A DNA stretch of 43,507 nucleotides from contig CAZRBV010000026.1 in NCBI GenBank assembly GCA_964598425.1, positions 1 to 43,507 of the forward strand, in the 5' to 3' direction. Below are positions 8,598 through 16,713 of the stretch, in pieces. The notes under the pieces were generated by a model, which saw only the letters and a program-made list of their open reading frames with translations, was not told the DNA's origin and searched no databases. The stretch's first letter is position 1, and every line of letters begins with the position of its first letter. Both the position numbers and the translations under genes were made by a program. Source of the stretch: UBA12567 sp964598425 (GTDB taxonomy: Bacteria > Planctomycetota > Phycisphaerae > Phycisphaerales > SM1A02).

Positions 8598-10183
8598 TCC
8601 AGAGGCTCCACTTCGACGACGAGCCCGTCGCGGGTGATTCGCACAGCCGCGCCAGCCTCGAGCCAACGCCCCGAGCATACCGCATCGATCGTGTCGCCCC
8701 CGACGTCGACCCGGCCCGAGGGACGAAGATCGGTGATCGCAACACCAGCGAGGCCGATTCGGCAGGGTGGTGGAGGCATGTGCGGCCCCTCGTCGGTCAG
8801 TATCAGCGGGTGTCCCAGTGAAGTCTCGCCCAACTGTTTGAGCACCAGCCACGCTCCGATCCATCCGAGCCCACCGCCGACCAACACGATCAGCCCGCCG
8901 CGGACAATCTCCTCTTGGCCTGTTGTTGATGTCAAGTCGCCGCTGACTGCGCTTCCGATGAGACCGATGAGCAACAGGACGGCTCCACACAGACCGGCCA
9001 CAATTGTGCCTGGAATCACGAGGATCTCCACGGCAATGAGTGTGAGGCCCACGCCAACTGCGGCGACGTCCCACCAGGATGCGAGCCCGACCAGCATTGG
9101 GGCCCCCAGGAGCACGGCGAGCGCCACGATGGCGCCGAGCCCGAACCAACCGGTTCCAGGCAAGGCCATTTCGATCAGGACGCAGATCACGAAAACCGCG
9201 ATGAACGACACGCGAATCGGCCACGAGAGCAACACATTGACCAAACCTTCGGACCACAGCGGTTCGATTCGAATGAGCCGGTCAGCGCCGAGAAAGACCC
9301 GCATGTCTTCATCGTTCGCCACCGTTCCGGACGACAGCCCGTACGCCTCAGCTTGCCATGGTTTGAGGGTGAGCAGTCGATCATTGGAGACGACCTGCCC
9401 GAGTACATCAAACCGATCGGCATCGGCTGCCGTCAAGATGCTGCGAACAGGAGGAAGTTGCGGGAGCGCCGCAATATCGTCCTCAATGGCCCCTTGCTCT
9501 GGGGCCACGCTTGAGAGAAAGTCCAGCAGGGGACTTGGCGTAAACGTCATGCCTTCGGTAGGGGGCGTGATGTTCGTCAGTGATTCATCTGGATCGACGC
9601 CATAGATGCTTCGGTACTCTTCCCGATCAACAAAGACGACTTCGCCTGTCGACGGGTCGCGAAGCAGCCACAATTCCACGCCGACGCTGACAAAGGACTG
9701 CACGAGCCGTTCGTCGTAGTGATGGCGGCGGGCTTCGTCGATGACCTCCGCAAGAAGTGGCGATTCAATTTTGGCGCGCTCTGTTGCCGGGATCGGTCCG
9801 AGTGAGGTGATCGGGGCAGCGTCGCCAAACATAGCATCGGGCGCTGTCACGATTTCCCTCGCCGACAGGGCGATGATCGTCCCGGCCGAGAAGGCAAATG
9901 GATTGATCCATGCAACAGTGTTGGTTGGAGCGCGGGTGCGAATCAGATTCGTAATCTCCAAGGTGGCAGCCAGCGCACCACCCGGCGTGTCCAATTCAAT
10001 GACAACTGCGTCGGCACCGTGTTCTTCTGCGATACGAAGCCGTTGACGAAGCGACTCAACCGTGATTGAGTCGATCGGTCCACGAAGGGGAATCACCGCT
10101 GCCGTCGAGGCCTTTCGGGCCGCGGGAAGCGGTTGCGGTGGGGGCGGGGCAACCAGCAGAATCGTGAGTAGAACGGGGATCAT
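8594..10183 (-). CDS. Long NfeD protein with ClpP-class (1510-N type) serine protease domain
   Basis: A 529-residue membrane protein. A signal peptide (MIPVLLTILLVAPP) is followed by a ClpP/crotonase-fold protease domain of the NfeD 1510-N type. VIELDTPGGALAATLEI is the substrate-groove glycine motif, and FSAGTIIALSA carries the likely nucleophile Ser. The Lys in ATERAKIESPLL is the likely general base by analogy with archaeal PH1510-N, so the Ser-Lys dyad seems intact. The middle (residues about 170-310) is an extended region common in planctomycetes. Several transmembrane helices and a C-terminal NfeD OB domain follow. It is the first gene of the operon with short nfeD, floA and two CBS proteins. 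Likely role: cleavage of membrane proteins such as stomatin/flotillin-type partners (inference). Confidence 0.92.
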   Translation of the reverse strand: MIPVLLTILLVAPPPPQPLPAARKASTAAVIPLRGPIDSITVESLRQRLRIAEEHGADAVVIELDTPGGALAATLEITNLIRTRAPTNTVAWINPFAFSAGTIIALSAREIVTAPDAMFGDAAPITSLGPIPATERAKIESPLLAEVIDEARRHHYDERLVQSFVSVGVELWLLRDPSTGEVVFVDREEYRSIYGVDPDESLTNITPPTEGMTFTPSPLLDFLSSVAPEQGAIEDDIAALPQLPPVRSILTAADADRFDVLGQVVSNDRLLTLKPWQAEAYGLSSGTVANDEDMRVFLGADRLIRIEPLWSEGLVNVLLSWPIRVSFIAVFVICVLIEMALPGTGWFGLGAIVALAVLLGAPMLVGLASWWDVAAVGVGLTLIAVEILVIPGTIVAGLCGAVLLLIGLIGSAVSGDLTSTTGQEEIVRGGLIVLVGGGLGWIGAWLVLKQLGETSLGHPLILTDEGPHMPPPPCRIGLAGVAITDLRPSGRVDVGGDTIDAVCSGRWLEAGAAVRITRDGLVVEVEPLE

Positions 10184-10267
10184 CTCAGCGTCACCTTACA
10201 GACTGCGAAGGCAACGCCGCGACCCATGGCATCAGGTTGTGGCGGTTCCCGGAAACCGACTCAACGA

Positions 10268-11251
10268 TCAGTCGTGCAGGGGCGTAAATTCGACGTCGTT
10301 CGGATGAACGTTCGAAGCTGGTTCCCAGAGTGATGGCATCGTATGCGTCAGGAAGATGTCTGGCCCGAGTAACTCGGCGGTCGAACTGTTGTACGCGGTA
10401 GTTGGTGCTGCGTCTGCTTTGAAGACGTTGTCGGGGACAACGATCGTCTCCCCGTTGGAACCTTCCATATCGAAGGTTGAGCCCTCCGGGTAGAAGTTCT
10501 CTTGAGTTACAGCATGTCCGTCGGCAAAGACGATGATGCCTTTCCATGCACCTGGTTTGGCCATGAGATACGTCGTGTTGGATGGTTCCTGCTCATTCCC
10601 GTTGGCATCAAACGGGTTGAGGAGCGTGTGGTCGCCATCCTGGGGGCCGCGTGTGCTGATCAGGGCGTGGTTTGAATCACCAGTGCGGCTCCACTGGTCA
10701 CGTCGACGCTCGCCGGCCAGCGGAATGATTGCATACGAGTTGTTGCAGTAGCCAACATCGTTGCCGAGGAGGTCGTTGGCGAAACTTGGATCCCAGTGAT
10801 GAGTCTGGCCATCCGCGCCATCGGGGCTGCCAAGTACGTTGTATCGATACGTGTCGAGGGGATATACGAAACTGCTGTACTCATTGGGCGACACCAGTTG
10901 CTCGGGCGTGAGCAGATTTTCCATGATGCACAGCGAGAGCATCGATGCGTGATCGTTGAACTTGGCGTTTTCACGGCCACTGCCGGGTACAAAGGCATCG
11001 CCGGTACCGTCGCCGTCGAGATCCTTCATCTGCCGTCGAATGAGGCCCGGCAGTGGGCACGAGTTCCGGTGCGACCCTGCCCACGATCGCCATGCAACCG
11101 CGACATCCTGAATCGTCTTACGTTCGAGTGCCTCGCGAGCAGCGGACTGAGCCCCGCCGAGTGAGGGAAGGATGATGGCCATCAAAATCGACATGATGGT
11201 AATGACGACCAGTAACTCGACAATCGTAAACGCGCGTACGTGCCTGCCCAT
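10268..11251 (-). CDS. Pseudopilin-like protein with prepilin N-terminal cleavage/methylation domain (copy 1)
   Basis: A 327-residue protein whose N-terminus (RAFTIVELLVVITIMSILMAIILPSL) is a type IV/type II prepilin signal. Cleavage would be between Ala7 and Phe8, with the conserved Glu at mature position 5. Alanine rather than the usual Gly precedes the cleavage site. The rest is an exported globular domain. Near the C-terminus it has AWKGIIVFADGHAV, a W-[KN]-G-x4-[AS]-D-G motif shared with the next gene and reminiscent of the H-X9-DG end of planctomycete pseudopilins. An in-frame ATG 93 bases upstream is rejected because it would add residues before the prepilin signal and lies at the terminator hairpin. 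Substrate or partner unknown. Confidence 0.87.
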   Translation of the reverse strand: MGRHVRAFTIVELLVVITIMSILMAIILPSLGGAQSAAREALERKTIQDVAVAWRSWAGSHRNSCPLPGLIRRQMKDLDGDGTGDAFVPGSGRENAKFNDHASMLSLCIMENLLTPEQLVSPNEYSSFVYPLDTYRYNVLGSPDGADGQTHHWDPSFANDLLGNDVGYCNNSYAIIPLAGERRRDQWSRTGDSNHALISTRGPQDGDHTLLNPFDANGNEQEPSNTTYLMAKPGAWKGIIVFADGHAVTQENFYPEGSTFDMEGSNGETIVVPDNVFKADAAPTTAYNSSTAELLGPDIFLTHTMPSLWEPASNVHPNDVEFTPLHD

Positions 11252-11300
11252 AGGAGTGATGCTCGATGGTGTATCGGGGGTGGGAGGGAGAACGAAAGAC

Positions 11301-11326
11301 AGCCCCGCCCCTTTCAGGGCGGGGCT
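11301..11326 (-). terminator. Hairpin between the two pseudopilin genes
   Basis: AGCCCCGCCC and GGGCGGGGCT form a perfect 10-bp GC-rich stem around CTTTCA. On the minus strand it lies 18 bases after the stop of the upstream pseudopilin gene and is followed by GTCTTTCGTTCTC, which is moderately T-rich. It likely ends or attenuates transcription between the two paralogues. Confidence 0.7.
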
Positions 11327-11343
11327 GCTATTGATCAGCATCA

Positions 11344-12480
11344 TCAGGGAGCCATGCCGTCCTGATAATCGTACGTGAGATGGCTCTTGAGGAAGTTGCT
11401 TTCATCGAGCCAACTCCAATGCGTTGGCGGCGTGCCGCCACTGCCGAAGCAGAACTTGGCGGTTCCCCCCCAGTTCTGCTCTGCATTGTTGTTGTTTGTG
11501 AATGTGAGGAAGTTGTCGTGGTTGCCGTAACCGAAGGGGCCGGTGGAGCCTTCGTCCGGAACCCACTCCACGAATTCGCATTCGAACATGTTGTCGGGCT
11601 GCGGTGCGAGATACCCACCGCTCGACTCGCCACCGGCGTAGTGCTTGTAGTGCATGAAGTCATTGACCGCCTGCACTTTGCCGTCTGATGTGTACACGTG
11701 ACCGTTCCATGCGTTGGTCGGACCAAGCTGCGCAAGCACTGGAGAGTGCTTGTAGCCAGGCTCATCTTTGACGGCTACGCCGCCCATCGAATCTTGAAAT
11801 GGGGTTGCCAGTGATTCTGCAAAACCATTTGGATCATGGTCATCAGTGGTGCCGCGAGTGGAATACAACGGAATGATCGTCGTAGCGCCGCCACGCCACT
11901 TCTTGTGAAGTCGACGGCCGACCAGAGTCTGGTTGGCATAGGAGGCATTATCGATTTCATCATCATCCAGCTGGCAGCTGAACGTGGTGTCCCAGAATCC
12001 GGTGGGGGCATTCTGCACCAGATTGGTCTGGTTGCCTGGATCCCATGCCTGATAATTGTAGGGCAGCGTGTCATCGCTACCCATGGCCAGAAGCAGAGGG
12101 TTGTTGTCGACAGGGCTGACAACGGCTTCCGGCATCAGGTAGTTTTTCATGATGAGGACCGAATACAGGCTCTCGGTCGAGTCCCACGGTTCCCCTTCGA
12201 GTCCCTTGCCTGGCACGTAGTAGTAGTTCTTGCCACGACGGGTGTAGTGGCACCTCGCCACCAGACTTGGACGGATGTACCGGTCCTTGAAGTCTTCTGC
12301 TGAATTCGTGGTGGCCATGCCAATGCCCTTGATGACAACCTTGTCGTGGGCCGCACGGGCATTCCGAAGTGCCGACGAAAGTGCTGGCAGCAGCAGTGCC
12401 ATAAGCAAGCCGATGATGGCAACGACGATCATCAGTTCGATGATCGTGAAGCCGCGGTGTGTGTGTGGTCGTGAACGCAT
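11344..12480 (-). CDS. Pseudopilin-like protein with prepilin N-terminal cleavage/methylation domain (copy 2)
   Basis: A 378-residue protein with a canonical prepilin signal (HRGFTIIELMIVVAIIGLLM): cleavage after Gly10, Phe as the first mature residue and Glu at mature position 5. The exported domain shares landmarks with the neighbour at 10268-11251: L-x-P-E-x-x-V-S-P in the first third, a WDP, an N-x-SYA, STRG in the middle, and AWNGHVYTSDG near the end. The two are therefore tandem paralogues. An AGGAG ribosome site lies nine bases before the ATG. Such proteins abound in planctomycetes, and their cargo or filament is mostly unknown. No secretion ATPase or prepilin peptidase is in this window. 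Confidence 0.88.
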   Translation of the reverse strand: MRSRPHTHRGFTIIELMIVVAIIGLLMALLLPALSSALRNARAAHDKVVIKGIGMATTNSAEDFKDRYIRPSLVARCHYTRRGKNYYYVPGKGLEGEPWDSTESLYSVLIMKNYLMPEAVVSPVDNNPLLLAMGSDDTLPYNYQAWDPGNQTNLVQNAPTGFWDTTFSCQLDDDEIDNASYANQTLVGRRLHKKWRGGATTIIPLYSTRGTTDDHDPNGFAESLATPFQDSMGGVAVKDEPGYKHSPVLAQLGPTNAWNGHVYTSDGKVQAVNDFMHYKHYAGGESSGGYLAPQPDNMFECEFVEWVPDEGSTGPFGYGNHDNFLTFTNNNNAEQNWGGTAKFCFGSGGTPPTHWSWLDESNFLKSHLTYDYQDGMAP

Positions 12481-13081
12481 GACCTGGTTCTCCTGAATGT
12501 GACGCTACGCGATGAGGATGAAAAAAGAGTACGAACAAGTTGGAGGGTCCCGAGAAGCGGGGCACCCACAAGAAACTCTACAGAGACGATTGGCAGAGCC
12601 GAATCAAGTGTGGCTCCCTCCAACGCCTCGCAGAGAAGGATGAGGATACGTTCAATCGTTCGCAGGGGGTTGGCACGCGGTTTCACACCGCTAACAGCAA
12701 CTTTCCTCGCAACCAGAGTCATCAGGCGATCTCCGGCGAGAAATCCTCAGCCGAGGTCGCTCCAGACGATTCCTTGGTCTTCTCAACCCATATGGCCTGC
12801 TTCCAAAGCGGAATCAAGCCACACACGGCCAAAAAGCGGACGCATCGACGCGCAGGGAGCTGGTTGGGTTGTCGACCGGCCGCCGGATGAGTTGCCTTGC
12901 TTGCCCCCTCAGATCGAGGCGGGCATGTCGCTGAAGGCGAATAAGAACGGGTAGGGCCTGATATATATAGGGACGACATCGTCGAACCGGTCTGTCGGAG
13001 AGCCCGACACCACCAGCCTACAGCGTTTCGGCCCTGAGTCAAGCGGCGTGTTGGCGGCGACTTCAGCCAGGAGCATCACGA
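12481..13081. other. 601-base intergenic region, no supported gene
   Basis: This is the divergent space between the pseudopilin gene and the RidA-like gene. Short open frames occur on both strands, but none has a ribosome site, recognisable domain or sensible composition. It holds an AT-rich TATATATAG run at 12962-12970, very different from its GC-rich surroundings. It also holds the imperfect hairpin GGGTCCCG/CGGGGCACCC at 12546-12568 and an A6 run near 12521. It may contain promoters for both flanking genes or a small RNA. I cannot place -35/-10 pairs with confidence. Confidence 0.5.
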
Positions 13082-13558
13082 ATGAGCCGCATCGAATCCG
13101 CCCTGACGGCACTTGGAATCACCCTCCCCCCCGCTCCAGCCCCTGTGGCGGCCTATCAGCCTGTTCGTATGGCGGATTCCCTCGCCTTTGTCAGCGGCCA
13201 GATTCCGATGCAGAATGGGACACTTGTAGCCGCAGGCACTGTTCCATCGGTCATCAGTGCCGAGGATGCTGCCGCAGCGGCCCGCATCTGCACAATCAAT
13301 GGTTTGGCCGCCTTGAAGGCAGCGCTGGGAGGCAATCTCGATCGCGTGCGAACTGTTGTGCGGGTTGGTGTCTTCGTGGCTTCAGATGCCGGGTTTACAG
13401 GGCAGCCTCAGGTGGCCGACGGTGCCAGCCAGCTGCTGGCGGATGTGTTGGGAGATGCTGGCAGGCACGCGCGAGCGGCGGTTGGCTGCATCGCCCTTCC
13501 TCTCGGCGCAGCGGTTGAAGTTGAGATGACCGTGCTGGTGTCGCCGGAGGGGGGATGA
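13082..13558 (+). CDS. RidA family (YjgF/YER057c/UK114) protein
   Basis: A 158-residue protein of the RidA superfamily, which hydrolyses reactive enamine/imine intermediates or plays related roles. It has the subgroup layout of an N-terminal extension (MSRIESALTALGITLPPAPAPVAAYQP), the FVSGQIPMQNGTLVAAGTV strand region, AARICTINGLAALKAALG, VVRVGVFVAS and a conserved C-terminal VEVEMTVLV. The longer N-terminus and lack of a clear catalytic R-x-x-x-x-x-G match to true RidA suggest the YER057c-like 1 subfamily, whose substrate is not established. AGGAG sits about ten bases before the ATG. The stop lies 27 bases from the end of the convergent kinase gene. Confidence 0.9.
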   Translation: MSRIESALTALGITLPPAPAPVAAYQPVRMADSLAFVSGQIPMQNGTLVAAGTVPSVISAEDAAAAARICTINGLAALKAALGGNLDRVRTVVRVGVFVASDAGFTGQPQVADGASQLLADVLGDAGRHARAAVGCIALPLGAAVEVEMTVLVSPEGG

Positions 13559-13591
13559 TCCGTGCCGGCGCGACGTCGACGTGTATCACCC
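13552..13591. other. Inverted repeat spanning both stop codons of a convergent pair
   Basis: GGGATGAT on one side and ATCACCC on the other pair over 7 bp with one bulged A. The arms contain the TGA of the RidA-like gene (13556-13558) and the complementary stop of the kinase gene (13586-13588). The loop contains the perfect palindrome ACGTCGACGT at 13572-13581. No T run follows, so terminator function is only possible. Confidence 0.35.
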
Positions 13592-14947
13592 AAGGGCAAA
13601 TACGACGAGCATGATCAACAGCAGCAGGTTGAGCACGATGCTGGTGATGAGCACTGGGGATGTCCCGCCGCCTGCCGATTTGGGCCGTGCTCGCAGCTCG
13701 ATGTCCTGGGCTGGCGGCGCGACTTGCACGGCCAGCGTGGCCAGATCCAGTTTGGGCCGCGCGAAGGTTGGCTCTTCGCCGCGAGCCACACGCTCGAGGT
13801 CTTCGATCACATCCGATGCGCGGCGATAGCGATTCGACTGATCTTTGGCGAGCATCATTTCGATGACCTGGCAGAACCCTGCTGACAACACAGGGTTGAA
13901 CTGATCTGGGGGTTTGAGATCGGCCTTGAGGTGCTGCCGCATGACGTCGCTCGGACTCTTGCCGGAAAACGGAACGTGGCCCGTGACCATGTGATAGGCC
14001 GTCGCGCCCAGTCCGTAGATATCCGCTGGTGGACCAATCTTGAGCTCGCCTCGAATCTGCTCGGGGCTGATGTAGAAAGGAGTTCCGTAGGCGCGGCCTT
14101 TTTCCTGCTCGGCAGCCTCGGTGTCCTCAAGGTTTCGCGCGAGGCCGAGGTCGGCGACCTTGACCTGCCCGGTCGCTGTCAGCATGAGATTCTTGGGCTT
14201 GATGTCACGGTGAACAAAGCCCTTCTCATGCGCGTGGTGGAGCGCTCTGCACGACTGAATGAGAATGTCGATGGCCTCAGTCTCAGGGATTCGTTTGACC
14301 TGCTGAATCCGCTCGTACACCGTGTCTCCCTCCACAAACTCCATGACGAAGTAGTGGTGGTCGCCAGCGTGATTGACGTCGTAGGCCTGAACAATATTCG
14401 GATGGTTGAGCCGCGCGGCTGCTCGTCCCTCCTTGTAGAACCGATCGATGAAGTTGCGGTCTTCTGAGAATTTTCGGGGCAGCACCTTGATGGCAACCTG
14501 GCGGTGCAGGCTGAGCTGTTCTGCCAGAAAGACCGTTGCCATGGCGCCGGCGCCCAGCTTTCGGAGGATGCGAAAGCCAGGGATTTTCTGGCTCGACTTC
14601 TTGGCATCGAACTCTGTTCGGAGCCTCTCAAGTTGTCGATCCGTCAGGAACTGATGTTCGATGAGCAAATCGGAGAGCGTTCGATCGCTGTCCTCCTCAT
14701 CCACCTGAGCGCGGCACTGCTCCAGCTCGTCTTCGGTGACCAGTCCTGCTTCAAGAACACGCTTGCCCAGCACTGTGTCGAACCCGCCGGTTGTGGAGCC
14801 AGCCTGCGATCCCGACGGCCGCTCTACGCCCGGCCCGTCCGTGGCGCCCGGAGATGTCCGCTTCGACTTCGGCGGTGGTGCCGAGGAGTCCGCCAACGCC
14901 GGAATATCGTCGTCTGAAGGTTCGATGGGGAGGGAGGCGTCGGTCAT
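13586..14947 (-). CDS. Membrane-anchored Ser/Thr protein kinase
   Basis: A 453-residue Hanks-type kinase. An acidic, Pro/Ser-rich start is followed at about residues 58-115 by a helical segment (KRVLEAGLVTEDELEQCRAQ and later FLTDRQLERLRTEFD) resembling the N-terminal domain of GspE/PilB-type ATPases. The catalytic core has the Gly loop LGAGAMATVF (131-140), Lys154 in VAIKVLP, HRDIKPKN (246-253), DLG in place of DFG (266-268) and GTPFYISPE (288-296). All catalytic residues are present, so it should be active. One hydrophobic helix at about 430-452 anchors the C-terminus, with essentially nothing beyond the membrane, so it has no external sensor domain. Targets unknown. Confidence 0.93.
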   Translation of the reverse strand: MTDASLPIEPSDDDIPALADSSAPPPKSKRTSPGATDGPGVERPSGSQAGSTTGGFDTVLGKRVLEAGLVTEDELEQCRAQVDEEDSDRTLSDLLIEHQFLTDRQLERLRTEFDAKKSSQKIPGFRILRKLGAGAMATVFLAEQLSLHRQVAIKVLPRKFSEDRNFIDRFYKEGRAAARLNHPNIVQAYDVNHAGDHHYFVMEFVEGDTVYERIQQVKRIPETEAIDILIQSCRALHHAHEKGFVHRDIKPKNLMLTATGQVKVADLGLARNLEDTEAAEQEKGRAYGTPFYISPEQIRGELKIGPPADIYGLGATAYHMVTGHVPFSGKSPSDVMRQHLKADLKPPDQFNPVLSAGFCQVIEMMLAKDQSNRYRRASDVIEDLERVARGEEPTFARPKLDLATLAVQVAPPAQDIELRARPKSAGGGTSPVLITSIVLNLLLLIMLVVFALG

Positions 14948-15058
14948 TGCTGCGTGTGTCGTTCCAGTTTGGCGAAGCTGGGCAGTATGATCGCTTCTGA
15001 GGCGGTTGACCAGTCGAAACGAGCCACCTTGCCCGAAACAAGAGCGATAAGGCGGATC

Positions 15059-16120
15059 ATGGCGGACACCTTACCAGTACGGCGGATCCTTCTTCTGCGG
15101 CCAAGTGCCTTGGGCGATGTCTGCCGTACGGTGCCAGTGCTGGCGAGCCTCCGCGCCCAATGGCCTGCGGCGGAGATCTATTGGGTTGTTCAATCGAACT
15201 TTGCATCTGCGATCGAGGCGCATCCTGCGCTGACTGGCGTGATCGAGTTTCCGCGTGAGCGATTCCGAGGTGGGCTGCTCAGGCCGCACCGTTGGTGGGG
15301 CATGATCAGATGGCTCAGATCGCTCAGGGCGGACGCGTGGGACATCGCTCTGGATTGTCAGGGACTGGCTCGAACGGGATTGATGGTGGCAGCGTGCGGC
15401 GCGAAGATGCGGGTGGGCGACCGAGCGGCACGCGAAGGAGCTTGGATCCCTTGCACTCGCCGCGTTCGTGTCCCCGACACTGTCCACGAGGTGGATCGCA
15501 TGTTGGCGCTGGTAGAGGCGATCGGCGCGCCGCCGGTTCTGGACGCGACCCTCGCCGTGCCGCCGGCAGCATCGTCATGGTGGGGCCACCCTGAGACGGA
15601 GCGACCGCGTGGGCCGTATGCAGTGCTGGCGACAACGAGCAGGTGGGTGAGCAAGGCCTGGCCGAGCGAGCGGTGGGTCGACCTTGCGGCGCGTCTGGTG
15701 CAGCATGGTCACGTCGAGTGGATTGCGCTGCCCGGAAGTGCGGGCGAGCAGCAGTGCGTCGCTGCGACAGCCAACGCCATGCGGGCGCGGGGCATTTCGG
15801 CCGTGGATTATGCTGGAAAGACCGATGTTGGACAGATGATGGCAGTGATCAACGGGGCCGCACTGACGGTGTCCAACGACTCGGCCGCCCTCCACATGGC
15901 GATGGGACTTGGCGAGCGATGTCTGGGGCTCTTCGGCCCGACGGACCCCGCCAAAGTTGGACCCTGGCGGCGACCCGACCTGGCGCTGCGCCCGGATTTG
16001 CGGCCAGGTGAAGCGCCATCGTTTCGCGATCGCAGTATCGGTGACTCGGTGATGCGAAGGTTGCCGGTTGAAGTGGTGGCCACGCGGGCAACCGAGCTTC
16101 TTGAACAGTGGTCAGCATGA
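15059..16120 (+). CDS. Glycosyltransferase family 9 (heptosyltransferase-like)
   Basis: A 353-residue GT9 enzyme of the WaaC/WaaF type that adds heptose or a related sugar to the lipopolysaccharide core at the inner face of the cytoplasmic membrane. The N-terminal RRILLLRPSALGDVCRTVPVLASL and the C-terminal NDSAALHMAMGLGERCLGLFGPTDPAKVGPW are the family's donor-site signatures. An ATG 105 bases further upstream is open, but the start at 15059 (MADTLPVRRILLLR) gives the standard N-terminus. The stop overlaps the start of maf (ATGA). With lpxK and hldE downstream, a role in lipid A/core assembly is likely. The exact sugar is not determined. Confidence 0.9.
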   Translation: MADTLPVRRILLLRPSALGDVCRTVPVLASLRAQWPAAEIYWVVQSNFASAIEAHPALTGVIEFPRERFRGGLLRPHRWWGMIRWLRSLRADAWDIALDCQGLARTGLMVAACGAKMRVGDRAAREGAWIPCTRRVRVPDTVHEVDRMLALVEAIGAPPVLDATLAVPPAASSWWGHPETERPRGPYAVLATTSRWVSKAWPSERWVDLAARLVQHGHVEWIALPGSAGEQQCVAATANAMRARGISAVDYAGKTDVGQMMAVINGAALTVSNDSAALHMAMGLGERCLGLFGPTDPAKVGPWRRPDLALRPDLRPGEAPSFRDRSIGDSVMRRLPVEVVATRATELLEQWSA

Positions 16121-16713
16121 GACGAGGGAGACTCATTCTGGCAAGCAGATCGCCCCGCCGCCGCGAACTTCTGGAAAACGCTGGCTGGGCAGTCAGCGTG
16201 CGCGAGGCTCCGGTGGACGATGGCGACCTGTCGCCGGGAGGATCAGGCCCCGCGGCGTGGACGACGGCGCTGGCCTGGCTCAAGGCAAGCGCCGTGCTGC
16301 GGGTGATGTCCGAGGGGGACCAGCCGCCGAACGCGCCAATCGTCGCGGGCGACACCGTGTGCGAGCGTGGGGGCATCATTTTCGGCCAACCAGCAACGCC
16401 TGAAGAGGCCACGGCCATGATTCGCGGTATTCGGGCCGCGTCGCACCGAGTCTGGACCGGCTTGTGCGTCATTCCTCCTGGAGGGCGACGACGGTTGGGA
16501 GCGGACCACGCCGAGGTCACAATGGGCGACCTGCCGGACGACGCAATCGAAGCGTATGTGGCCTCCGGGGCGTGGAAGGGCAAGGCCGGGGGGTACAACC
16601 TTGCCGATCGGCTCAACGCAGGGTGGCCGATTCGCCATGTTGGGCATGCCTCGACGATCATGGGAATGCCGCTGCCTCTGTTGGAGCGGTTGCTGGAGGC
16701 ATCTGATTCGTAA
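16117..16713 (+). CDS. maf: Maf family nucleotide pyrophosphatase
   Basis: A 198-residue Maf-like protein, a house-cleaning pyrophosphatase acting on noncanonical or pyrimidine nucleoside triphosphates. Visible motifs are LILASRSPRRRELLENAG at the N-terminus, VAGDTVCERGGIIFGQP with the catalytic Asp, an RVWTGLCV strand and YVASGAWKGKAGGYNLADRL, the family's KAG motif. The ATG at 16117 overlaps the glycosyltransferase stop; an earlier in-frame ATG at 16108 is also possible. The lpxK ATG follows its TAA directly. The position inside a lipopolysaccharide cluster is probably operon filling rather than function. Confidence 0.92.
   Translation: MRRGRLILASRSPRRRELLENAGWAVSVREAPVDDGDLSPGGSGPAAWTTALAWLKASAVLRVMSEGDQPPNAPIVAGDTVCERGGIIFGQPATPEEATAMIRGIRAASHRVWTGLCVIPPGGRRRLGADHAEVTMGDLPDDAIEAYVASGAWKGKAGGYNLADRLNAGWPIRHVGHASTIMGMPLPLLERLLEASDS

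Noticed and set aside
8598..9257. Upstream extension of the short NfeD frame
   Set aside because: The extra residues are the shifted shadow of the long NfeD gene; the GTG at 8597 gives the proper NfeD start.
7243..9605. Long plus-strand open frames across floA and the NfeD genes
   Set aside because: Antisense to five well-supported, coupled genes; Ser/Pro/Thr-rich, no family.
12962..12970. TATATATAG as a -10 promoter element
   Set aside because: No acceptable -35 at 16-19 bases on either strand; left as an unexplained AT-rich run.
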